The position numbers and the translations under genes are program-made. A model generated the notes under the pieces. The model made no database searches. It was not told where the DNA came from and worked only from the letters and a program-made list of their open reading frames with translations. Source: Defluviitaleaceae bacterium (GTDB lineage: Bacteria; Bacillota; Clostridia; Lachnospirales; WRAX01). From it: a stretch of 17,889 nucleotides of DNA. This document shows positions 12,381-17,889 of the stretch, in pieces. The DNA lies in the NCBI GenBank assembly GCA_009784355.1, contig WRBU01000002.1:1-17889 (forward strand), read 5' to 3'. Every line of letters begins with the position of its first letter. Within the stretch, counting starts at the first letter, position 1.

Positions 12381-14150
12381 GTGAAGTATCTCTATTTGAC
12401 CACATTAATAGGCGTTTTTATAATTTTGACGGCATGTGGCGCGAATGATGCAAATGACACAGCACATATTGCCCAAAAAACACAACCCGAATACGTATAC
12501 TACATACAACCGCAACCGGAGTCACCACGAACATATGCCGGGCTTGTTTGGCTTGTCGAGCCAACGCTTAGCTATAACGACATAGAACATTACATAGACC
12601 CCAACCTTGGCGAACCTTTGCTTTTTGACCCAAACCATCGTATCTTTGGGTGGCATGTTTTTGATGTCGAAGCCAACGCAACTATTTACTTTAATCGGCA
12701 TATGTCATCGCATTATGCCGCATTAACTATTGTTGAAAGGGCGCATTCTACAAGGATGGGTGATTGGGCGCGGCAGTTTTTTATTAGTGGACGCTCGGGA
12801 AAATACGCAATGGTATACGGCAGCCGCCTTGCAACAAACTTTGTTTTTGACTTTTTGCAATTCATAGACAGCGGCAATGCCGTTGCAAAAATCAATGGCT
12901 ACTACGGTATTTTAAATGTTAGAGAAACCGTGTATGCGAGTGTGGGCATGGTTTTAGAGCCATTTGCAAGCCTGCATAATTTTAATGGGTTTGTTTGGTT
13001 TGTAGAACCAACACTTAACTACGACGACATAGCGCATTACATCAACCCTAACCTTGGCGAACCGCAGCTTTTTGACCCTAACAGCAATGCTCTTGGGTGG
13101 CAGGCTCTTGATGTTGAAACCGACGCATGGTTGCATTTTAACCAACAAACAGCCTTTGGCTATCCCATATTTGTCGCAGTTGCCGAAATGGCACACCGAA
13201 CCCAAATGGGGACTTGGGAGTGGCGTTTTTTGAATACAAACCGCACAGGTAAATATGCCATGATGCATAATAATCAGCCTGTAACAGAATTTGTTTTCGA
13301 CTTTTTTCAATTCATAAGCAATAGCAAAGCGGTTGTAAAAATTAACGGTCATTACGGAATTTTGGATATTTGGGACACTCTATTTGTCCGCACGGGTGTT
13401 TCCCGTGTTATTTTGCCCGAGCCTGTTCAATGGGAAAATGGCTGGGTTTGGCGTGTGTTGCCGAATTTGCCTTATGAGCGTGTTATTCGATGTATCTGCG
13501 GTTTGTATTTCGATACCGACATTTGGAATGTTACAAGCATAAGCCCCCATACAGGGCTTTTGACCGAAATTTATCACAATGGGCATGGCGGCGGAAGCTC
13601 TGGCTGGGTTTATGACATTGCACTTGGTTTATTCGGCAATCCTATGCGCTCTTTTGTATATGGCACACATATCGGTATGCATCCTCTGAATGATTTTGAA
13701 AATTCTGTGCTAAATATGTATTTAGAGCTTTTTGGTGCAGAATACAACTTTGACGATTGGGTTTTGGCGGATTTAAGACGCGCCTTACTAGGCGGGTCAA
13801 TAATTGTGCAATCCGTAGATTCGACTAATCGCATATATTGGGAGTGGGAATACACGCCTAATTTTGTCAGTGAATATCGTTTGGAAGACGAAGCATTTTT
13901 AGGCGAATTTGCGATTATGCACAATATGGAGTTTGTTACCGACTTCATTTTTGATGATGCATATTGGGGTTTTGAATTCATTGGCGCAAGTATTGAAGGA
14001 GTTTGGGGTGTTATCGACCATCACGGCAATGCACTGCTTGATTTTCAATTTCAACACGTGTTGCCAATTTGCGACAACACCGCATTTGTAAAATACAACG
14101 GGTATTATGGAATTTTGGATATAACCCTAACATTACAGGGTTTACAATAA
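12381..14150 (+). CDS. Lipoprotein with tandem WG-repeat-like units
   Basis: A 589-residue surface lipoprotein. The start chosen is GTG 12381, seven bases after GAGGGG; an ATG at 12342 would lie in the acetyltransferase remnant and give a poor leader. Residues 1-18 are a lipoprotein signal ending in the lipobox L-T-A-C, with Cys19 the lipidated residue, then a Thr/Gln/Pro-rich spacer to about residue 53. Two closely related units of 149 residues follow, each opening V-W-x-V-E-P-T-L and holding a G-K-Y-A-M segment, N-F/E-F-V-F-D-F and K-I-N-G-x-Y/H-G-I-L. A more distant third part ends GVIDHHGNALL and KYNGYYGILDI. The G-x-Y/W-G-I-L/I-D phrase is typical of WG (KWG) beta repeats. It is the cargo between the two fhs-like ribosome binding sites. 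The function is unknown; a surface binding or adhesion role is inference. Confidence 0.82.
   Translation: MKYLYLTTLIGVFIILTACGANDANDTAHIAQKTQPEYVYYIQPQPESPRTYAGLVWLVEPTLSYNDIEHYIDPNLGEPLLFDPNHRIFGWHVFDVEANATIYFNRHMSSHYAALTIVERAHSTRMGDWARQFFISGRSGKYAMVYGSRLATNFVFDFLQFIDSGNAVAKINGYYGILNVRETVYASVGMVLEPFASLHNFNGFVWFVEPTLNYDDIAHYINPNLGEPQLFDPNSNALGWQALDVETDAWLHFNQQTAFGYPIFVAVAEMAHRTQMGTWEWRFLNTNRTGKYAMMHNNQPVTEFVFDFFQFISNSKAVVKINGHYGILDIWDTLFVRTGVSRVILPEPVQWENGWVWRVLPNLPYERVIRCICGLYFDTDIWNVTSISPHTGLLTEIYHNGHGGGSSGWVYDIALGLFGNPMRSFVYGTHIGMHPLNDFENSVLNMYLELFGAEYNFDDWVLADLRRALLGGSIIVQSVDSTNRIYWEWEYTPNFVSEYRLEDEAFLGEFAIMHNMEFVTDFIFDDAYWGFEFIGASIEGVWGVIDHHGNALLDFQFQHVLPICDNTAFVKYNGYYGILDITLTLQGLQ
12540..13400 (+). 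repeat. Internal in-frame tandem duplication in the lipoprotein gene
   Basis: Codons from 12540 (GLVWLVEPTL...) are repeated from 12987 (GFVWFVEPTL...), an exact offset of 447 bases (149 codons). The units align over about 135 codons with many substitutions but shared phrases such as DPNLGEP and GKYAM. It is an old duplication. Confidence 0.85.
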
Positions 14151-14168
14151 TTTTTTGGAGGTAAAAAA

Positions 14169-15851
14169 ATGAGCTACAAGTCAGACATTGAAATTGCGCA
14201 GGCAACAACCATGCAGCATATCTCTGCTATTGCGGAAAAATTGGGCGTGGATGAGAAGTATTTGGAACAGTACGGAAATTACAAAGCAAAAATTGATTAT
14301 GCTTTGATGGACGACTTTGAAGGCAAACCTGATGGCAAGCTGATTTTAGTTACAGCAAAAAATCCAACCCCTGCTGGTGAAGGCAAAAGCACAACTACCG
14401 TCGGGCTTTCAGATGCTTTGCGCAAAATTGGCAAAAAGGCCGTTGTGGCACTTCGTGAGCCTTCTCTTGGTCCTGTTTTTGGTGTAAAAGGCGGTGCTAC
14501 CGGCGGCGGTTATGCCCAAGTTGTGCCTATGGAAGATATAAACCTGCATTTTACAGGGGATTTCCACGCAATAGGTGCGGCAAACAACTTGCTCGCCGCA
14601 ATGCTTGATAACCACATTTATTGGGGCAATGAATTGCAAATTGACACCCGCCGCATAACATGGAAGCGTGCGGTGGATATGAATGACCGCCAACTTCGCT
14701 TTATGACCAATGGTTTGGGCGGCAAGGCAAATGGCGTACCTCGTGAAGACGGCTTTGACATTGTGGTGGCAAGTGAAATTATGGCTGTAATGTGCCTTGC
14801 CAGCGACCTTGACGACTTAAAGGCAAGGCTTGGACGCATTATTGTAGGCTATACCCGTGAAGATGCACCCATTACTGCGGCAGATTTAAACGCACAAGGT
14901 GCTATGGCTGCCCTTTTAAAAGATGCTTTAAAACCTAATTTGGTTCAGACTCTTGAAGGAACGCCAGCTATTTTGCACCTTGGGCCTTTTGCAAATATTG
15001 CCCACGGTTGCAACAGCGTTACCGCTACAAAAATGGCGTTAAAGCTGGGCGAATACGCCATTACCGAAGCGGGCTTCGGCGCAGATTTAGGTGCGGAAAA
15101 ATTCCTTAATATAAAATGCCGCACGGCAGGACTATCCCCCGATGCCGTGGTTATTGTTGCTACGGTGCGTGCGTTAAAATACCACGGCGGAATGAAGGTA
15201 ACGGAGCTTACTACGCCAAACCTAGACGCTTTGGAGGCAGGCTTGCCGAACCTTCTGCGCCATGTAGAAAATGTTACCAAAAACTTTGGCTTGCCAGCCG
15301 TTGTTGCCATCAACCGTTTTCCAACGGACACCCAAGAAGAGCTTGCATTGGTGGAAGCAAAATGCCGTGAGCTTGGCGTGAACGTGGCATTGTCGGAAGT
15401 TTGGGGCAAGGGCGGCGAAGGCGGCGAAGCTCTCGCACACGAAGTAGTGCGCCTTGCAGAAGCTGCACAAAAGCCCGCAATAAACTTTACGTATACAGAC
15501 GATGCCCCCATTGTTAAGAAACTGGAAGCTATTGTGAAAACCATCTATCGTGGGGCGGCTGTTGCCCTTACCCCTGATGCAAAAAAACAAGCCAAGCAAC
15601 TTGAAGCCCTTGGTTTTGGCAATTTGCCGATATGCATGGCAAAAACCCAGTCCAGCTTTACAGATAATAAAAATATTCGTTGCGCTCCAGAAGGCTTTAC
15701 TATCACCGTCCGCAACCTCAAGGTTTCTGCTGGGGCTGGCTTTATTGTTGCACTTGCCGGCGAAATAATGACTATGCCCGGCCTTCCTAAAATTCCTTCT
15801 GCCGAAGCGATTACTGTTGATAATAGCGGTGTCATTTCTGGGTTGTTTTAA
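14169..15851 (+). CDS. fhs: Formate--tetrahydrofolate ligase
   Basis: Fhs joins formate to tetrahydrofolate with ATP, giving 10-formyl-tetrahydrofolate; in acetogens it opens the methyl branch of the Wood-Ljungdahl pathway, elsewhere it feeds purine and formyl-Met synthesis or runs in reverse. The 560 residues match the family. The P-loop [10 protein letters not shown] is at 67-76. The conserved block [23 protein letters not shown] follows, then [14 protein letters not shown] and, near the end, [26 protein letters not shown] at 14157-14161 lies seven bases before the ATG. The gene is 18 bases after the lipoprotein stop and in line with folD, with which it interconverts formate and methylene-THF. 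The broken 5' copy at 11981-12254 shares its ribosome binding site. No other Wood-Ljungdahl genes are in the window, so acetogenesis cannot be claimed. Confidence 0.98.
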   Translation: MSYKSDIEIAQATTMQHISAIAEKLGVDEKYLEQYGNYKAKIDYALMDDFEGKPDGKLILVTAKNPTPAGEGKSTTTVGLSDALRKIGKKAVVALREPSLGPVFGVKGGATGGGYAQVVPMEDINLHFTGDFHAIGAANNLLAAMLDNHIYWGNELQIDTRRITWKRAVDMNDRQLRFMTNGLGGKANGVPREDGFDIVVASEIMAVMCLASDLDDLKARLGRIIVGYTREDAPITAADLNAQGAMAALLKDALKPNLVQTLEGTPAILHLGPFANIAHGCNSVTATKMALKLGEYAITEAGFGADLGAEKFLNIKCRTAGLSPDAVVIVATVRALKYHGGMKVTELTTPNLDALEAGLPNLLRHVENVTKNFGLPAVVAINRFPTDTQEELALVEAKCRELGVNVALSEVWGKGGEGGEALAHEVVRLAEAAQKPAINFTYTDDAPIVKKLEAIVKTIYRGAAVALTPDAKKQAKQLEALGFGNLPICMAKTQSSFTDNKNIRCAPEGFTITVRNLKVSAGAGFIVALAGEIMTMPGLPKIPSAEAITVDNSGVISGLF

Positions 15852-15881
15852 GGTATTGATAAATAAACAGGAGCGTAACCT

Positions 15882-16163
15882 ATGAGCAAAAAAGCCAAAT
15901 GGGCAGTTTTTATTGTATCAGCAGTCTTGGCTTTGATTGTGTCATTTTTATCTAGGAGAATTGAAATAGGTGAATTTATGCACTCGCATCACTACGGCTT
16001 TCCGCAAAAATTTCTTATTAGATATTTTCACCCCTCGGGCGAGGCACGTGGTTCTCACTTTTCTTTCATGCCTTTAATTAACAATATTTTGCTGTCTTGG
16101 GTTTGGCTTCGAGGCATTCTCTGTATAGCAAAAGACATTCGGAATAAATTCAAATCAAATTAA
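15882..16163 (+). CDS. Small membrane protein of unknown function
   Basis: A 93-residue protein. The first membrane helix is at about residues 7-24 (WAVFIVSAVLALIVSFL) and a second hydrophobic segment at about 65-82 (PLINNILLSWVWLRGIL). Between them is a His/Phe/Arg-rich loop with FMHSHHYGFPQKF and FHPSGEARGSHF. The C-terminus is basic. GGAG at 15870-15873 stands eight bases before the ATG, a fair ribosome binding site. It is 30 bases after fhs and ends at a strong terminator, so it is probably the last gene of the folD-fhs transcript. I recognise no family; the His-rich loop invites the thought of metal binding, without proof. Confidence 0.65.
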   Translation: MSKKAKWAVFIVSAVLALIVSFLSRRIEIGEFMHSHHYGFPQKFLIRYFHPSGEARGSHFSFMPLINNILLSWVWLRGILCIAKDIRNKFKSN

Positions 16164-16213
16164 AAGCTCACAACCCCACGAATTTTTAGGATTTCGTGGG
16201 GTTGTGAGCTTTT
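16162..16213. terminator. Very strong 21-bp-stem bidirectional terminator
   Basis: A perfect 21-bp stem: 16162-16182 (AAAAGCTCACAACCCCACGAA) pairs with 16193-16213, with a 10-base loop. T-runs flank it on both strands (TTTTT at 16211-16215; the A-run at 16162-16165 on minus). The small membrane gene's TAA overlaps its first bases. It ends the folD-fhs unit and isolates the blaI promoter. Confidence 0.9.
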
Positions 16214-16234
16214 TTAAAAAAATTTTAAAAACTC

Positions 16235-16263
16235 TTGACAGCGATTGACTATTGTGATAGTAT
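16235..16263 (+). promoter_or_regulatory. Promoter of the blaI-blaR1-like operon
   Basis: Consensus TTGACA (16235-16240), a 17-base spacer and TAGTAT (16258-16263). Operator 1 overlaps the spacer and -10; operator 2 covers the likely transcript start near 16270. Confidence 0.78.
16248..16261. promoter_or_regulatory. BlaI-type operator 1
   Basis: ACTATTGTGATAGT, a dyad with 5-bp arms (ACTAT/ATAGT), inside the promoter between -35 and -10. It shares ATTGACTATTG-nn-ATAGT with operator 2, 23 bp downstream centre to centre. BlaI/MecI repressors bind such dyads as dimers. Confidence 0.72.
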
Positions 16264-16270
16264 GATATTG

Positions 16271-16284
16271 ACTATTGCAATAGT
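16271..16284. promoter_or_regulatory. BlaI-type operator 2
   Basis: ACTATTGCAATAGT, a perfect 14-bp palindrome over the expected +1 region. The centre is 23 bp from operator 1, near two helical turns, so two dimers could bind the same face of the DNA. Confidence 0.75.
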
Positions 16285-16304
16285 TATATTTTGGAGGTGA
16301 AATT

Positions 16305-16670
16305 GTGGCGTTAAAAGTGCATGATTCTGAGCTAAAAGTCATGGAGGCTTTGTGGAGCTTGGGCGAAATGACAGCGGCACAGCTTGCAAAAATTTTGAAA
16401 GAGCAAGTAGGCTGGAGCCGCAACACAACCTATACAGTTATTGGCAAGCTATTAGAAAAAGGGGCAGTAGGACGCTACGAACCCAACTTTGTTTGCAAAC
16501 CAATAATAACAAGGGAGCAAGTGCAGCAGTATGAGGCAAAAGAGCTTATTGGCAAGCTGTTTGACGGCTCGGCAGAGATGTTTTTGTCGGCTTTTATAAG
16601 TGGCGGCAATATTTCTGATGCAGAGCTGGAAAGGCTTAAATCTATTGTGGAAAATGCAAAGGAGGTGTAG
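16305..16670 (+). CDS. BlaI/MecI/CopY-family transcriptional repressor
   Basis: A 121-residue repressor. Residues 4-75 form the winged helix (SELKVMEALWSLGEMTAAQLAKIL, then WSRNTTYTVIGKLLEKGAV), with the W-x-x-x-T-x-Y-T-x-x-x-x-L signature of the BlaI family; residues 76-121 are the C-terminal dimerisation helices that the protease partner cuts in the classical system. The start is GTG 16305, with GGAGGTG at 16293-16299. The GGAGGTG within its last codons is the ribosome binding site of the next gene, four bases after the stop. The two operators in its promoter point to autorepression. There is no beta-lactamase gene in the window, so the inducer need not be a beta-lactam. Confidence 0.93.
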   Translation: MALKVHDSELKVMEALWSLGEMTAAQLAKILKEQVGWSRNTTYTVIGKLLEKGAVGRYEPNFVCKPIITREQVQQYEAKELIGKLFDGSAEMFLSAFISGGNISDAELERLKSIVENAKEV

Positions 16671-16673
16671 TCC

Positions 16674-17889
16674 ATGACTTTAATGCAAATGAGTATTTCA
16701 GCTGGACTTTTAATCACCGCCATTGTAGTAATTAGGGCTGTCGGGCTAAACAGGCTGCCCAAAGGTGCTTTTCTCGCACTTTGGGCTGTGGCAGTTTTCC
16801 GCCTAATCGTACCTGTTTCGTTGCCTTGGTTTGCTGCAAGCCAAACGCAAATGCCGCAAACACTCACAACATTTGAAGATTTCCTTTCAAATTTTGCGTT
16901 TATTCCTATTCCCAGCGAAAACGCTTTGCACTCCGCTCGGCAAGCCTTTAATATCCCGTGGATTACCATAATTTGGTTATTTGGCATGGTTGTTTTGATG
17001 GTGTTTTTTGTTATTAGTTGGGCTAGAAGCCACAATAGGCTTCGCTTTGCAACTGCAATACACAACAATGCTTATTTAGACGGCTGGCTGTCGAACAATA
17101 AGCTGTTGCGGAGCATTACAATAATGCAGTCTGACGCAATTTCAACACCTATTACCACAGGCTTGTTAAAACCACGCATAATCTTGCCGAAAAACATGGA
17201 TTTAGCGGACACACAAACCCTAAATCACGTGCTAATACATGAATATTTCCACATTAAACGCTTTGATGCATTGTGGAAAATGTTATTGGTGGTCATTGTT
17301 TGTATTCATTGGTTTAATCCTATGGTATGGGTTATGCTCGTGCTTGCAGGCAGGGATTTAGAGCTAACCTGCGACGAGATGGTCGTACGCCATTTTGGCA
17401 AGCGTAAAATAGACACAAAAACCGCCTACGCCACCTCCATCATTAACATGATAGAAAGACGAAGTAAAGTAAGCACCCTAATTTATAGCGGCTTTAGCAA
17501 AAATGCAGTCGCAGAGAGGATTGAAGCAATTATGAAAATTAAAAGAAAAACCATCATCGGCACTTTGGTGTCAACGGCTTTGGTCGTCGGGCTTTCCATC
17601 GGTACTTTGGCCGTGTTTGCAAGCGACAACCAAACAGAAGCACCGTTTAGAGATGTAGGAAATTGCAGGTCTTTGCAAACTCAAGGCAATCCCCTGCGTG
17701 GTCAGCAACAAATGAGAAGAAATAGTAGCGAAATTGGATTTTTTAATCCAAACTGCGAAGGTCTAAGAATTGGACTTTGCCGAATTGAAGGCAGCAGTTT
17801 AATTAACGTGCCTTTTAGAGTTTGCCAAAATAATGGGCAAATGCGTAGGTTTGACAGTTTAGACGAGCTATTGCAGCATCACGGTGTAA
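16674..17889 (+). CDS. BlaR1-like M56 membrane metalloprotease (partial, 3' end off window)
   Basis: At least 405 residues, open at the window edge. It opens MTLMQMSISAGLLITAIVVI and has membrane helices at about 4-22, 35-52 and 102-123. The cytosolic M56 zinc-protease domain follows: H189-E190-Y-F-H193 is the HExxH zinc site and E230 in DLELTCDE the third ligand. A further membrane helix at about 294-314 leads to an extracytoplasmic tail. In BlaR1/MecR1 a signal on the outer domain activates the protease, which cuts the BlaI-type repressor. Here the tail visible from about 315 is not penicillin-binding-like: it is short, polar and Cys-rich (four Cys, in NCRS, NCEG, LCRI and VCQN), so the signal is probably different. 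GGAGGTG ends three bases before the ATG region of this gene, overlapping the end of the repressor gene. Confidence 0.9.
   Translation, partial: MTLMQMSISAGLLITAIVVIRAVGLNRLPKGAFLALWAVAVFRLIVPVSLPWFAASQTQMPQTLTTFEDFLSNFAFIPIPSENALHSARQAFNIPWITIIWLFGMVVLMVFFVISWARSHNRLRFATAIHNNAYLDGWLSNNKLLRSITIMQSDAISTPITTGLLKPRIILPKNMDLADTQTLNHVLIHEYFHIKRFDALWKMLLVVIVCIHWFNPMVWVMLVLAGRDLELTCDEMVVRHFGKRKIDTKTAYATSIINMIERRSKVSTLIYSGFSKNAVAERIEAIMKIKRKTIIGTLVSTALVVGLSIGTLAVFASDNQTEAPFRDVGNCRSLQTQGNPLRGQQQMRRNSSEIGFFNPNCEGLRIGLCRIEGSSLINVPFRVCQNNGQMRRFDSLDELLQHHGV

Noticed and set aside
14945..15544. A 199-codon open frame on the reverse strand inside fhs
   Set aside because: Serine/alanine-rich shadow of a highly conserved gene, with no ribosome binding site and no recognisable motif.
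1..17889. CRISPR arrays, tRNA or rRNA genes, transposases, integrases, riboswitches
   Set aside because: No regularly spaced repeats, cloverleaf genes or mobile-element proteins were recognised; the 3000-3074 leader of mnmA and the 9152-9182 leader of folD are too short for a riboswitch.

Overview
The window looks like the chromosome of a low-to-medium G+C Gram-positive anaerobe of the Clostridia type. Grounds for this are the strong AGGAGG-type ribosome binding sites, frequent GTG/TTG starts, DUF5711-CvpA and BlaI/BlaR1 (M56) gene pairs, the Fhs plus FolD one-carbon module, a WG-repeat-like lipoprotein and sigma-A-like TTGnnn-17-TAnnnT promoters. This is inference from gene content; no rRNA or other taxonomic marker is present.

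Layout. 1-877 (minus): an XRE regulator with a C-terminal run of about 28-residue helical repeats, translationally coupled to a 42-residue small protein. 988-2794 (plus): a DUF5711-like membrane-anchored beta-propeller protein with an apparently leaderless start, then a CvpA-family membrane protein. 2855-2965 (minus): a tiny Asn/Gly/Gln-rich protein. 3075-4151 (plus): mnmA, tRNA 2-thiolation. 4161-5348 (minus): a DUF4097 adhesin-like protein. 5499-5975 (plus): a FliL-like single-pass protein. 6003-8107: a divergent type II restriction-modification pair resembling ScrFI/LlaMI, in which the methyltransferase carries its own N-terminal helix-turn-helix and a 15-bp inverted repeat sits just downstream of its promoter. 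8144-8991 (minus): a PilZ-domain protein coupled to a 59-residue two-helix membrane protein. 9183-15851 (plus): folD and fhs, the one-carbon pair, separated by an insertion-rich stretch carrying an AAC(6')-like acetyltransferase, an aminoglycoside/hydroxyurea-type kinase, a second acetyltransferase that seems to use an AUU start, a chimeric gene remnant and a repeat lipoprotein. 15882-16163: a small membrane protein ended by a 21-bp-stem terminator. 16235-17889: a BlaI-type repressor with two operators and a BlaR1-like M56 protease running off the window.

The most unusual structure is the remnant at 11981-12369. A diverged copy of the fhs ribosome binding site and first 87 codons is joined at a short microhomology, in what was originally the same reading frame, to a diverged copy of the last 39 codons of the acetyltransferase at 10020. 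The two non-homologous cargo segments, kinase plus acetyltransferase (10482-11980) and lipoprotein (12370-14144), are thus each flanked by acetyltransferase-3' and fhs-5' sequence. The simplest reading is that two allelic versions of one folD-to-fhs variable slot were joined in tandem. Most differences in the copies are synonymous, so they diverged as working genes before one was broken.

No tRNA, rRNA, CRISPR array, transposase or integrase was seen. No gene-free stretch exceeds 300 bases.
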